Of a DNA stretch of 64,000 nucleotides, positions 25,496 through 34,719 are shown in pieces. How positions within the stretch are numbered: the first letter of the stretch is position 1; every line of letters begins with the position of its first letter. The position numbers were made by a program, and so were the translations under genes. The notes beneath the pieces are model-generated. The model worked only from the letters and a program-made list of their open reading frames with translations. It did not search any database and was not told the DNA's origin. This DNA comes from Pseudomonas sp. MWU13-2100 (lineage in GTDB: Bacteria; Pseudomonadota; Gammaproteobacteria; Pseudomonadales; Pseudomonadaceae): NCBI RefSeq assembly GCF_023242365.1, contig NZ_JALLIX010000001.1, forward strand, positions 186,001 through 250,000. Reading direction: 5' to 3'.

Positions 25496-27004
25496 TCAGG
25501 CCGTCTGGCGCATTCCAGGCTTCAAGGTTTTGCCATCCTGGCTGCGCGCATCCCGCGGTCCGTAGACCTCAGCGGTTTCCGGGAACAGGCTGAGCAGTGC
25601 CAGGTACATCAGCGACGCCAGCCCGAGGGTGATCGGCAGGCTGATGTCGATGCCATCGGCCAGGTTGCCCAGCGGGCCGACGAACTGCCCCGGCAGGTTG
25701 ACGAAGCACAGTCCCACCAGCGCGCTGGGGATCCAGGCACCCAGGCCGCGCCAGTTCCAGCCGTGGCTGAACCAGTAGCGCCCACCGGTTTCGCCACGGG
25801 TGAAGACTTGCAGGTCATCCGGGCAGTAGTAGCCGCGACGCACCAGCAGGCCGATGATCATGATTACCATCCACGGGGTGGTACAGGTGATGATCAGCAC
25901 GGCGAAGGTCGACACGCTCTGCACCAGGTTCGCCGCGAAGCGTCCGACGAAGATGAAGGCAATCGACAGCACGCCGATCAGCAAGGTTGCCTTGACCCGC
26001 GACAGCAACCGTGGGAACACGCTGGACATGTCCAACCCGGTGCCATACAGCGAGGTGGTGCCGGTGGACATGCCGCCGATCACCGCGATCAGGCATACCG
26101 GCAGGAAGAACCAGGTCGGCGAGACGGCCAGCAGGCCACCGACATAGTTGTTCGCGGTGATGTAGTCCGGTGCCTTGATCGCCACGATGGTCGCGGTGGC
26201 GAGGCCAAACAGGAAGGGGATCAAGGTGGCGATCTGCGCGGCGATCACCGCCAGCATGATCCGGACTTTCGAGGTTTCACGGGGGATATAACGCGACCAG
26301 TCGCCCAGGAACGCCCCGAAGGAAATCGGGTTGCTCATGGCCACCAGCGCGGCACCGATGAAGGCTGCCCAGAAACCGGCCTGACCCATCGCCACGGTCC
26401 CGGCGAAGTGACTGTCGAAGGCCGGCGCAAAGGCGAAGATCCCCAGCAGGAACAGCAGGCTGGCGGCCCATACGGCGATGCGGTTGACCCACAGCATGAA
26501 GCGGAAGCCGTAGATGCACACCGTCAGGACCAGGATCGCGAACAGGCCGTAGGCCAGGCCCAGGGTCAGATCGGTTTCCGGCATGTCGACCAACCGCTTG
26601 GCGCCGCCGATCAGCGCATCCCCCGAGCTCCACACCGAGAGCGAGAAGAACGCGATGGCGGTCAACAGCGACAGGAACGAGCCGACGATCCGTCCATGCA
26701 CACCGAAGTGCGCGCCGGAGGACACGGCGTTGTTGGTGCCGTTGATCGGCCCGAACAGGCCCATGGGCGCGAGGATCAGCGCGCCGAGCACCACGCCCAG
26801 CACGATCGCCCAGACGCCGGCCTGGAAGGACAGGCCGAAGAGCACCGGGAAGCTGCCGAGCACGGCGGTGGCAAAGGTATTCGCGCCGCCGAAGATCAGG
26901 CGAAACAGGTCGCTGGGTCGGGCATCGCGTTCGTGGTCGGGGATCTGTTCGACCCCGTTGGTTTCAATGCTGCCAAGGCTTTTTTCATTGTTGTTTTTAT
27001 TCAT
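25496..27004 (-). CDS. NCS1-family permease (cytosine permease-like)
   Basis: A 502-residue protein with about 12 membrane segments. It carries the NCS1 features PDHERDARPSDLFRLIFGGA at the N-terminus and FLGDWSRYIP in the middle. NCS1 carriers import purines, pyrimidines, hydantoins or thiamine with H+ or Na+. I prefer ATG 27004 (GGAGCGATC upstream) to the ATG five codons earlier. Position beside gbuA suggests uptake of a guanidino compound, which is inference from context. Confidence 0.87.
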   Translation of the reverse strand: MNKNNNEKSLGSIETNGVEQIPDHERDARPSDLFRLIFGGANTFATAVLGSFPVLFGLSFQAGVWAIVLGVVLGALILAPMGLFGPINGTNNAVSSGAHFGVHGRIVGSFLSLLTAIAFFSLSVWSSGDALIGGAKRLVDMPETDLTLGLAYGLFAILVLTVCIYGFRFMLWVNRIAVWAASLLFLLGIFAFAPAFDSHFAGTVAMGQAGFWAAFIGAALVAMSNPISFGAFLGDWSRYIPRETSKVRIMLAVIAAQIATLIPFLFGLATATIVAIKAPDYITANNYVGGLLAVSPTWFFLPVCLIAVIGGMSTGTTSLYGTGLDMSSVFPRLLSRVKATLLIGVLSIAFIFVGRFAANLVQSVSTFAVLIITCTTPWMVIMIIGLLVRRGYYCPDDLQVFTRGETGGRYWFSHGWNWRGLGAWIPSALVGLCFVNLPGQFVGPLGNLADGIDISLPITLGLASLMYLALLSLFPETAEVYGPRDARSQDGKTLKPGMRQTA

Positions 27005-27058
27005 GATCGCTCCGATCACTGCGGTGCCCTCGTCTTCCGCGAGGGTTACCGGGGTTGG

Positions 27059-27469
27059 CTAAGGGGAGGGCATTCCCTGGGGTTTCGCTGACAAATGCTC
27101 GTGGCAGGCCAGCCATGGGCCTGATTCTCGTTGTTTGCGAAACACAATGGTTTCGCGCTCCTGGCTAAAGAGAAGCTCCCCTTGCATGCGCAGCTCGGTG
27201 GCCACGTCATGGATGAAAATCGCCACATCGCCCTGCAGGCTGACGAAAGCGTTGCTCGAGGTGCACGAAATCACCTCGAAGCCGTCGTCCGCCCGCCAGT
27301 TGTCCCACAGCGCCTGATAGGCATCGTGTGACAGCAAGGGCTGTTCGAGGGTGTGGAAAACGAAGCTGGCATCGGCGCTGAAGGCGCCGAAGTAGGCTTC
27401 GCGATCATTGGCGGCGAAGGCGGCCACCAACTCGGCGGCGGCCTTGAGTACCTGGTCATGGTCGTTCAC
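27059..27469 (-). CDS. NTF2-like/SnoaL-like small protein
   Basis: A 136-residue cystatin-cone-fold protein: helix-rich start (VLKAAAELVAAFAANDREAY), then FGAFSADASFVFHT and beta strands with the late ERETIVFRKQ block. The family includes ketosteroid-isomerase-like enzymes and ligand-binding subunits such as AtzH-type proteins, which stabilise amide hydrolases. It lies between the permease and gbuA and would fit an accessory role, but this is inference. Confidence 0.75.
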   Translation of the reverse strand: MNDHDQVLKAAAELVAAFAANDREAYFGAFSADASFVFHTLEQPLLSHDAYQALWDNWRADDGFEVISCTSSNAFVSLQGDVAIFIHDVATELRMQGELLFSQERETIVFRKQRESGPWLACHEHLSAKPQGMPSP

Positions 27470-27478
27470 GGTAGCTCC

Positions 27479-28429
27479 TCAGCGGTGGGCCACGCCGGGC
27501 AGTACGCAGAGCATCTCGTACAGCAGGTTGGCGCCGAGCAGCGAGGTGTTGCCGGTGGTGTCGTAGGGTGGCGAGACTTCCACCAGATCGCAGCCGACCA
27601 GGTCGAGGCCCTGGCAGCCGCGGACGATCTCGATCGCCTGGATAGTGGTCAGGCCACCGATTTCCGGGGTGCCGGTACCCGGTGCCCAGGCCGGGTCGAT
27701 ACCGTCGATGTCGAAGCTCAGGTACACCGGGCCGCCGCCGACTTTTTCGCGTACCTCGGCCATCAGCGGGGCGAGGGATTTGTGCCAGCACTCTTCGGCC
27801 TGGACCACACGGAAGCCCTGCTTGCGGCTCCAGTTGAAGTCTTCGGCGGTGTAGCCCTGGGCGCGCAGGCCGATCTGCACCACGCGGTCGCAGTCCAGCA
27901 GGCCTTCTTCCACGGCGCGGCGGAAGGTGGTGCCATGGGCGATTTTCTCGCCGAACATGTGATCGTTGACATCGGCGTGGGCGTCGATGTGCACCAGGCC
28001 GACCTTGCCGTGCTTCTTGTGGATGGCCCGCAGGATCGGCAGGGTGATGGTGTGATCGCCGCCCAGGGTCAGCGGGATGACCGGGTGTTCGAGGATGGCG
28101 TCGTAGGCTTCTTCGATGATGCGCACGGCGTCCAGCAGGTTGAAGGTGTTGATTGGCACGTCACCGATGTCGGCCACCGACAGCGAATCGAAGGGCGCGG
28201 CACCGGTGGCCATGTTGTACGGGCGGATCATCACTGACTCGGCACGGATTTCCCGCGGACCAAAACGGGTCCCGGCGCGCAGCGAGGTGCCGATGTCCAG
28301 CGGGATGCCGATGAACGCGGCGTCTAGGCCGGCGGCCGATTGCAGGTGCGGGAGGCGCATCATGGTGGCGATACCGCCGAAGCGCGGCATTTCGTTACCG
28401 CCCAGTGGTTGGTGAAGAATCTTGTCCAC
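27479..28429 (-). CDS. gbuA: Guanidinobutyrase (ureohydrolase)
   Basis: A 316-residue Mn-dependent arginase/agmatinase-family enzyme. Metal ligands are in GGDHT, the HIDAHADVND block and SFDIDGIDPAWAPG. The N-terminus (MDKILHQPLGGNEMPRFGG) and full length match P. aeruginosa GbuA as I remember it, which splits 4-guanidinobutyrate to 4-aminobutyrate and urea in arginine/agmatine catabolism. Agmatinase is the main alternative. The divergent LysR gene matches GbuR, supporting the call. Confidence 0.9.
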   Translation of the reverse strand: MDKILHQPLGGNEMPRFGGIATMMRLPHLQSAAGLDAAFIGIPLDIGTSLRAGTRFGPREIRAESVMIRPYNMATGAAPFDSLSVADIGDVPINTFNLLDAVRIIEEAYDAILEHPVIPLTLGGDHTITLPILRAIHKKHGKVGLVHIDAHADVNDHMFGEKIAHGTTFRRAVEEGLLDCDRVVQIGLRAQGYTAEDFNWSRKQGFRVVQAEECWHKSLAPLMAEVREKVGGGPVYLSFDIDGIDPAWAPGTGTPEIGGLTTIQAIEIVRGCQGLDLVGCDLVEVSPPYDTTGNTSLLGANLLYEMLCVLPGVAHR

Positions 28430-28514
28430 GGGTAAGCCTCATCATTTATTTTGGTTATCAGGGGGGCGATTCTGCGAAAGGTGCCGGGTGGGAAGAATCG
28501 CTGACGGCAAATAG

Positions 28515-28538
28515 TTAGTTCAGATTTTTCTGAACTAA
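28515..28538. promoter_or_regulatory. Probable GbuR operator
   Basis: TTAGTTCAG-ATTTTT-CTGAACTAA, a perfect 9-bp inverted repeat with a 6-bp spacer, between the divergent gbuA and gbuR genes. It fits a LysR-type T-N11-A site and is the only strong palindrome in the 167-bp intergenic region. Confidence 0.75.
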
Positions 28539-28596
28539 TGGGAAACTGGGCGAACAGAATTGTTTCCGGCAATGCAGACTTTCCCCAGGAACTCCC

Positions 28597-29490
28597 ATGG
28601 CCAATGCTTTACCTGACCTCAAACTATTGCGCATCTTCGTCAGCGTGGTCCGGCACCAGGGCTTCGCCAATGCCCAGCAGGAGCTCAATCTCTCGACCTC
28701 GGCCATCAGCACCTACATGAGCCAGCTTGAAGCGTCCCTGGGCCTGGTGTTGTGTCATCGCGGGCGCGGCGGTTTCAGCCTGACCAGCAAAGGTGAGCTG
28801 TTCCACCAGGAAACCCTGCGCCTGCTCGGCGAGCTGGAAGGTTTCGAGCAATACGCCGCGGCCCTCAAGGGCGAGTTGCGCGGCACCTTGAACCTGGGGG
28901 TGATCGATTCCACGGTCAGCGAGCCGGCTTTGCCCCTGGCCGAGGCCATCGGCGCCTACAGCCAGGAGCACCCGGCAGTGCACCTGCACCTGTCGGTGAT
29001 GAGCCCCTACGAATTGCAGCTCGGTGTGCAGGACAATCGCCTCGACCTGGCCATCGGCGCCTTCTCCACGCGCATGAGCGGGCTGGTTTACCAGCCGCTG
29101 TACCGCGAGCAGCACTGGTTGTATTGCAGCAGCCGGCATCCGCTGTACAACGAACGACGGATCCCGGAACAGGTGATTACCCAGCAACGCATGGTCGGAC
29201 GTGGCTACTGGAGCCAGGCCGAACTGGCGCGCCATGGCTTCAAGCACAGTGCGGCGACGGTGGAAAGCATGGAGGCGCAATTGATCCTGGTGTTGTCCGG
29301 CGCCTATATCGGCTATCTGCCGGAGCACTATGCCCAGCCCTGGGCTGACAAGGGGGATTTGCGGGTGCTTCTGCCCGCGACCTTCGGCTACCAGGCGCCG
29401 TTCTCCATGATCCTGCGTCGGGGCCGCAGTCGCGAGCCGTTGATCCAGACCTTCCGCGACCTGCTCAAAGCGCAGCTCAACCAGCCCTGA
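28597..29490 (+). CDS. gbuR: LysR-family regulator of guanidinobutyrate use
   Basis: A 297-residue LysR protein: winged helix at residues 5-65 (FANAQQELNLSTSAISTYMS recognition region) and effector domain from about 95. It is divergent from gbuA across a perfect palindrome, as gbuR is in P. aeruginosa, where it activates gbuA in response to 4-guanidinobutyrate. ATG 28597 lies after CAGGAACTCCC. The next gene starts 14 bp after its stop. Confidence 0.87.
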   Translation: MANALPDLKLLRIFVSVVRHQGFANAQQELNLSTSAISTYMSQLEASLGLVLCHRGRGGFSLTSKGELFHQETLRLLGELEGFEQYAAALKGELRGTLNLGVIDSTVSEPALPLAEAIGAYSQEHPAVHLHLSVMSPYELQLGVQDNRLDLAIGAFSTRMSGLVYQPLYREQHWLYCSSRHPLYNERRIPEQVITQQRMVGRGYWSQAELARHGFKHSAATVESMEAQLILVLSGAYIGYLPEHYAQPWADKGDLRVLLPATFGYQAPFSMILRRGRSREPLIQTFRDLLKAQLNQP

Positions 29491-29504
29491 TCGGTATCAA
29501 TTCA

Positions 29505-30128
29505 ATGTCCAGAGCCCATTGTGAACGCTGCCTGCGTCCAGAAAGCCACTGCTTGTGTGCACTGATCCCACAATTGGATAGCCGCACCCGCGTGCTGCTG
29601 CTGCAGCACCCCAGTGAGGTCAATCATGCCTTGAACACCGCCCGGCTGGCGGCGCTGGGGTTGAGCAATGCCGAGTTGCGGGTGGGGGAGGTTTTCGAGG
29701 ACCTGCCCCGGTTGCTGCAACAGCCCGGCTACCAGGTGAAATTGCTGTTCCCGGCAGACGATGCGCGGCCCTTGCAGGCTTATGCGGCGGTGCCGAGGGA
29801 TTTGCCGTTGTTGCTGGTAGTACCCGATGGCACCTGGCGCAAGGCGCGCAAGCTGCTCTACCTCAATCCGTTGCTGGCGGCGTTGCCACGGGTGACGCTG
29901 GGGGCGGGGGCGGTGTCGCGCTACCGATTGCGCAAGGCGCCGGAGCCGGGCGCGCTATCGACGATTGAGGCGATTGTCCAGGCACTGGAAACCCTGGAAG
30001 CGCCGGTTTCGTTCGCGGCGTTGCTGCGGCCGTTCGAAGCGCTGATCGAAGGACAGATTCGCGCGATGGGCGAAGAGACTTTCCTACGCAATCACGGGCA
30101 AGGGCACCCGACAATTCAGGATGCTTGA
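29505..30128 (+). CDS. tapT: tRNA-uridine aminocarboxypropyltransferase (DTW domain)
   Basis: A 207-residue DTW-domain protein. The N-terminal zinc knuckle is CERCLRPESHCLCA; the DTW signature appears as PDGTWRKARK; SRYRLRKAPE follows. E. coli TapT (YfiP) adds the 3-amino-3-carboxypropyl group from S-adenosylmethionine to U47 of tRNA (acp3U47). Family assignment is strong; substrate by homology. It directly follows gbuR, probably as an unrelated gene, and its stop is at the edge of the REPIN array. Confidence 0.88.
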   Translation: MSRAHCERCLRPESHCLCALIPQLDSRTRVLLLQHPSEVNHALNTARLAALGLSNAELRVGEVFEDLPRLLQQPGYQVKLLFPADDARPLQAYAAVPRDLPLLLVVPDGTWRKARKLLYLNPLLAALPRVTLGAGAVSRYRLRKAPEPGALSTIEAIVQALETLEAPVSFAALLRPFEALIEGQIRAMGEETFLRNHGQGHPTIQDA

Positions 30129-30151
30129 ATCTGGGAAGGCGCTGGATAACG

Positions 30152-31030
30152 TGTGGGAGCGGGACTTGTCGGGTCGCCGTATCACCGCGAAGCTTTTGGT
30201 GGTATCGAGGGCCTCTTCGCGGATAAATCCTGCTCCCACAATGTCTGTGTCTAGCCGAGAGTTTGCTTACGACTGGATATCCACTGTGGGAGCGGAGCTT
30301 GCCCGCGAAGCTTTTGGCGGTCTCAGGGGCCTCTTCGCGGATGAATCCTGCTCCCACAATGTCTGTGTCTAGCCGAGAGTTTGCTTACGACTGGATATCC
30401 ACTGTGGGAGCGGAGCTTGCCCGCGAAGCTTTTGGCGGCCTCAGGGGCCTCTTCGCGGATGAATCCTGCTCCCACAATGTCTGTGTCTAGCCGAGAGTTT
30501 GCTTACGACTGGATATCCATGTGGGAGCGGAGCTTGCCCGCGAAGCTTTTGGCGGCCTCAGGGGCCTCTTCGCGGATGAATCCTGCTCCCACAGTGTCTG
30601 TGTCTAGCCGAGAGTTTGCTTACGACTGGATATCCATGTGGGAGCGGAGCTTGCCCGCGAAGCTTTTGGCGGCCTCAGGGGCCTCTTCGCGGATAAATCC
30701 TGCTCCCACAATGTCTGTGTCTAGCCGAGAGTTTGCCTACGACTGGATATCGACTGTGGGAGCGGAGCTTGCCCGCGAAGCTTTTGGTGGTATCGAGGGC
30801 CTCTTCGCGGATGAATCCTGCTCCCACAATGTCTGTGTCTAGCCGAGAGTTTGCTTACGACTGGATATCCACTGTGGGAGCGGAGCTTGCCCGCGAAGCT
30901 TTTGGCGGTCTCAGGGGCCTCTTCGCGGATAAATCCTGCTCCCACAGCATCCTGCTCCCACAGAATCCTGTTTCCACAGAATCCGATTCCTACAAAATCC
31001 TGCTCCTGCTCCTGCTCCTGCTCGGGCTAG
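30152..31030. repeat. Tandem array of seven REPIN units plus degenerate tail
   Basis: Seven copies of a REPIN begin at 30152, 30285, 30403, 30520, 30637, 30755 and 30873. After the first interval (133 bp) they repeat every 117-118 bp. Each unit has an inverted REP pair (TGTGGGAGCGGAGCTTGCCC at left, CCTGCTCCCACA at right; about 75 bp) and a conserved spacer of about 43 bp containing TCTAGCCGAGAGTTTGC. The first copy is the most divergent (GGACTTGTCGGGTCGCC). Positions 30948-31030 hold short decayed echoes (AATCCTGTTTCCACAG, then CTCCTG repeats). Six in-frame units read as a peptide by chance; it is not a gene. Confidence 0.92.
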
Positions 31031-31618
31031 TCAGTGATGACGTGGCTTGAGGATCGCCGGCTTTTCGTCCGGGGCGTTGCACAGCAGGTATAACGCGGTC
31101 AGGGCTTCCGGGATCTGCACGATCATGTCGTCCATCAAGTTGGCATCGGCGGCGATATCGGCGAACTCGGGTTGTTCGTCGAACAGGCCGGAACCGACCA
31201 TGATCGGCAGGAGCATTTCGCTGACTTCGTCCTCGGCGGTTTCGAACCAGGCTTCCTCGCGCAGGAATACACCCTCCATGAAGCCGATGCACCAGCCGCG
31301 CAGCTCGGAGTCGTCCGGGTCGTCGCCCAGGTCCAGGTCGCACGGCAGCTCGAACTCTTCATCGGACGCCAGCTGGCGGGCGATATGGGCCTTGAGCTGG
31401 ATCAGCGTGGCTTCGATCTCTTCGCGCTGGGCGGCGTCGCTGTAGTGCGGTTCCTCGGCGAACAGGGCGTCGATCCATTCCCGATCAGGGACGATCTCGG
31501 CGCAGATCGACAACGCGGTCAGGTAGCCGTGGGCGGCCACATAGTCCAGCGCCTCTTCGTGCAGCTCGTCGGCGTCGAGGAAGGCTTGCAGGCGGGTGAG
31601 TTGCTCAGCGAAGGACAT
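31031..31618 (-). CDS. UPF0149/YecA-family protein
   Basis: A 195-residue, strongly acidic protein starting MSFAEQLTRLQAFL at 31618. It has the UPF0149 pattern, with RGWCIGFMEGVFL centrally and LLPIMVGSGLFD before the C-terminal helices. YgfB-like members of this family modulate gene expression and aminoarabinose/antibiotic tolerance in Pseudomonas, but YecA-like paralogues have no known role. The 3' end abuts the REPIN array tail. Confidence 0.85.
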   Translation of the reverse strand: MSFAEQLTRLQAFLDADELHEEALDYVAAHGYLTALSICAEIVPDREWIDALFAEEPHYSDAAQREEIEATLIQLKAHIARQLASDEEFELPCDLDLGDDPDDSELRGWCIGFMEGVFLREEAWFETAEDEVSEMLLPIMVGSGLFDEQPEFADIAADANLMDDMIVQIPEALTALYLLCNAPDEKPAILKPRHH

Positions 31619-31870
31619 TGAAGGGCTACCTTGGGAATAAACGATAGGCAATTCTAGGCGTTCTTGAGCCCCCAGGCCAGCAAGCACTGAATTCCCTTAA
31701 CCGACCGGCACCGCCCATTGCCGTCGGACGCTCGGGTATACTGCCGCGTTTTGTGATGCGCTGCTGACCCTATGGCGGTTCAAGAAATGCCTGCTTACGG
31801 ATTTTTTCGTGAAATTGGCCAATCTTCGACCAGCCTTCGAGTAGGCGTTTCGGTGATTTTTGGAGTGGTT

Positions 31871-34000
31871 ATGCTCGAACAGGCTCAACGCGTCCTCAAG
31901 GACATCTTCGGTTACGACAGCTTCCGTGGTCGCCAGGGTGCCATTATTGAGCGCGTGGCCAATGGCGGCGATGCCCTGGTGCTGATGCCGACCGGCGGCG
32001 GCAAGTCGCTGTGCTTCCAGGTCCCGGCGCTGCTGCGCGAGGGCCTGACGGTGGTGGTCTCGCCGCTGATCGCACTGATGGACGACCAGGTGGCGACCCT
32101 CGAGGAACTGGGGGTCGCCGCCGCGGCGCTGAACTCGACACTGAGCGCCGAACAGCAACGCGAGCTGGCGGCGCGGATTCGTCGCGGCGAGGTGAAAATG
32201 CTCTATCTGGCCCCCGAGCGCCTGGTGCAGCCGCGCATGCTGTCGTTCCTGCAGAACCTCGAGATCGCCCTGTTCGCCATCGACGAAGCCCACTGCGTGT
32301 CGCAATGGGGCCACGACTTCCGTCCCGAGTATCTGCAACTCGGCCAGTTGGCCGAGCTGTTCCCGAATGTGCCGCGCATCGCCCTGACCGCCACCGCCGA
32401 CAAGCGAACCCGCGAAGAAATCGTCAATCGCCTGCACCTGCAGAATGCCGAGCGCTTCCTCTCCAGCTTCGATCGTCCGAACATCTTCTACCGCATCGTG
32501 CCCAAGGAGCAGCCGCGCAAACAGCTATTGGCGTTTCTCTCGCAGCGGCGCAGCGATGCCGGGATTGTCTATTGCCTTTCGCGCAAGAAGGTCGACGAAG
32601 TCGCCGCGATGCTTTGCGAGCAAGGCTATCCGGCGCTGCCTTACCACGCCGGGCTGGCCAGCGATGTACGCGCCGCCAACCAGAAGCGTTTCCTCAACGA
32701 GGAAGGCCTGATCATGGTCGCAACCATCGCCTTCGGCATGGGCATCGACAAATCCAACGTGCGCTTCGTCGCCCACCTCGACCTGCCCAAGTCCCTGGAA
32801 GCCTACTATCAGGAAACCGGTCGGGCCGGTCGCGACGGCCTGCCGGCGGATGCCTGGATGGCGTATGGCTTGCAGGACGTGGTGATGCTCAAGCAGATGC
32901 TGCAGAACTCCGAGGGTGACGAGCGGCACAAGCGCCTGGAGCACCACAAGCTCGACGCCATGCTGGCCCTGTGCGAAGAAACCCGCTGCCGTCGCCAGAC
33001 CCTGCTCGCCTATTTCGATGAAGACATGCCGCAGCCCTGCGGGCATTGCGACAACTGCGTCGACGGCGTGCAGACCTGGGACGCCACCGAACCGGCGCGT
33101 CAGGCGCTGTCGGCGATCTTCCGCACCGGCCAGCGGTATGGCGTCGGGCACCTGGTGGATGTGCTGCTGGGCAAGGAAAACGACAAGGTGCGCAGTTTCG
33201 GGCACCAGCACCTGACGGTGTTCGGCGTCGGCAAGGCGCTGGCCGAAGGCGAATGGCGCACCCTGTTCCGCCAGTTGGTGGCCCGCGGGCTGGCCGATAT
33301 CGACCTGGAAGGCTACGGCGGCCTGCGCCTGAGCGATAGCTGCCGGCCCTTGCTCAAGGGCGAGGTGAGCCTGGAGTTGCGCCGCGACCTCAAGCCGCAG
33401 ACCACGGCCAAAAGCGTTTCCGCCAGCCCCGCCAGCCAACTGGTGCGTGGCGAGGAGCGCGAACAGTGGGAAGCCCTGCGCGCCCTGCGGCGCAAGTTGG
33501 CGCAGGAACATGGCGTGCCGCCGTATGTCATTTTCCCCGACTCCACTTTGCTGGAAATGCTCCGCAGCCAGCCGACTTCCCTGGCGGATATGGCCAAGGT
33601 CAGCGGTATCGGCGCGCGCAAGCTGGAGCGTTACGGCGAGGCATTCCTCGAAGTCCTGGGCGGCGAGGCCGAGCCGCCGAAAACCGTGGCCGATATCCGT
33701 CACGAATTGATCAGCCTGGCCCGGGCCGGCATGACGCCGTTACAGATCGCCGGCCAGTTGCAGTGCTCGGAGAAGAATGTCTATACCCTGCTGGCCGAAG
33801 CCGTCGGCCGCCAGCAGCTGTCGCTGGAGCAGGCGCTGGACTTGCCGGAGGACCTGCTGGGGGAAATCCAGGACGCCTTCCTCGACGGCGAAGGCGAATT
33901 GCCCCCGGTGACCGCCATTGCCGAGCTGTTTGCCGGCCGGGTGCCGGAAGGGGTCCTGTACTGCGTGCGGGCGGCCTTGCAGGCAGAATTTGAAATGTGA
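31871..34000 (+). CDS. recQ: ATP-dependent DNA helicase RecQ
   Basis: A 709-residue helicase. ATG 31871 (MLEQAQRVL) follows TTTTGGAG; the frame is open 99 bp upstream but lacks signals. Motifs: MPTGGGKS (Walker A, about 40-46), [15 protein letters not shown] (DEAH and aromatic loop), ETGRAGRDG (motif VI), the RecQ zinc cysteines (CRRQ and CGHCDNC), an RQC winged helix, and an HRDC domain (about 530-600). A C-terminal stretch of about 110 residues continues beyond HRDC, longer than E. coli RecQ (609-610). It unwinds DNA in recombinational repair. Confidence 0.96.
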   Translation: MLEQAQRVLKDIFGYDSFRGRQGAIIERVANGGDALVLMPTGGGKSLCFQVPALLREGLTVVVSPLIALMDDQVATLEELGVAAAALNSTLSAEQQRELAARIRRGEVKMLYLAPERLVQPRMLSFLQNLEIALFAIDEAHCVSQWGHDFRPEYLQLGQLAELFPNVPRIALTATADKRTREEIVNRLHLQNAERFLSSFDRPNIFYRIVPKEQPRKQLLAFLSQRRSDAGIVYCLSRKKVDEVAAMLCEQGYPALPYHAGLASDVRAANQKRFLNEEGLIMVATIAFGMGIDKSNVRFVAHLDLPKSLEAYYQETGRAGRDGLPADAWMAYGLQDVVMLKQMLQNSEGDERHKRLEHHKLDAMLALCEETRCRRQTLLAYFDEDMPQPCGHCDNCVDGVQTWDATEPARQALSAIFRTGQRYGVGHLVDVLLGKENDKVRSFGHQHLTVFGVGKALAEGEWRTLFRQLVARGLADIDLEGYGGLRLSDSCRPLLKGEVSLELRRDLKPQTTAKSVSASPASQLVRGEEREQWEALRALRRKLAQEHGVPPYVIFPDSTLLEMLRSQPTSLADMAKVSGIGARKLERYGEAFLEVLGGEAEPPKTVADIRHELISLARAGMTPLQIAGQLQCSEKNVYTLLAEAVGRQQLSLEQALDLPEDLLGEIQDAFLDGEGELPPVTAIAELFAGRVPEGVLYCVRAALQAEFEM

Positions 34001-34094
34001 GGTCGGTATTGTTCCCGGTCGCTGTTCCATTCACGACAAGTAACGATTCAGCACTGAGCAAGCCTTGCCTCCGGGCATGGGTCATGCTTAGCTG

Positions 34095-34107
34095 ACTAAT
34101 AATTAGT
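34095..34107. promoter_or_regulatory. Palindrome before the MarR gene
   Basis: ACTAAT-A-ATTAGT, perfect 6-bp arms, 33 bp upstream of the MarR-family start in an AT-rich promoter. Likely autoregulatory operator. Confidence 0.55.
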
Positions 34108-34140
34108 TTTGTCTATTTTAAGTCTAACCCTGAGTGTTTT

Positions 34141-34575
34141 ATGCCGTTGACCGATGAACACCGTTTTGGCATGCAGCTGGCGCACATGTCGCGAGGCTGG
34201 CGTGCGGAGCTGGATCGCCGTCTGGCCGGCCTGGGCTTGTCCCAGGCGCGCTGGCTGGTCTTGTTGCACCTGGCGCGTTTTACCGAGGCCCCGACCCAGC
34301 GCGAGCTGGCCCAGAGCGTGGGTGTTGAAGGGCCGACCCTGGCGCGCCTGCTCGATAGCCTGGAAACCCAGGGCCTGGTCCAGCGCCAGGCGGTGCTGGA
34401 AGACCGCCGAGCGAAGAAAATCGTCCTGAGTGCCTCGGCGCGTCCCTTGATCGAACAGATCGAGACCATTGCCACCGCCTTGCGCCATGAGCTGTTCGTC
34501 GGTGTCGACGATGAGGAACTGCGGATATGCATGCGGGTCCACAGCCGGATCCTGGCCAATCTGGAAAAATCCTGA
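34141..34575 (+). CDS. MarR-family transcriptional regulator
   Basis: A 144-residue winged-helix regulator: TQRELAQSVGVEGPTLARLL is the recognition helix region and VQRQAVLEDRRAKKIVLSAS the wing (with the family's DRR motif). MarR proteins are dimers released from DNA by phenolic or oxidising ligands. A perfect 13-bp palindrome sits just upstream, suggesting autorepression. It is between recQ and the FimV-like gene, an order I recall near PA3340-PA3344 in P. aeruginosa. Target genes unknown. Confidence 0.87.
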   Translation: MPLTDEHRFGMQLAHMSRGWRAELDRRLAGLGLSQARWLVLLHLARFTEAPTQRELAQSVGVEGPTLARLLDSLETQGLVQRQAVLEDRRAKKIVLSASARPLIEQIETIATALRHELFVGVDDEELRICMRVHSRILANLEKS

Positions 34576-34719
34576 GGCATTCCCGGACTGCCGGCCTTGG
34601 GGCGTCTTCAATGAATTTTGATAGTCTTTGAGCTGCGGACTATAAGAGTTACTGGTTCTGTGTATTGTGTCGGTGCCCGGCCCGCGCGCGCGGGTCGTCA
34701 CGCCAGCTAAGGGATGCTC

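Noticed and set aside
25397..27091. A 564-codon open frame antisense to the NCS1 permease.
   Set aside because: Same low-complexity composition and no conserved motif; the minus-strand permease has full family signatures.
30381..30842. 153-codon ORF with repeated LPAKLLAASGASSRMNPAP motif.
   Set aside because: It is a translation of REPIN units. The period (117-118 bp) would not keep frame in general and the same DNA is a structural repeat elsewhere.
30152..30947. CRISPR array.
   Set aside because: Repeats are 117-118 bp with conserved, not unique, spacers; each contains an inverted REP pair. No cas gene is present.
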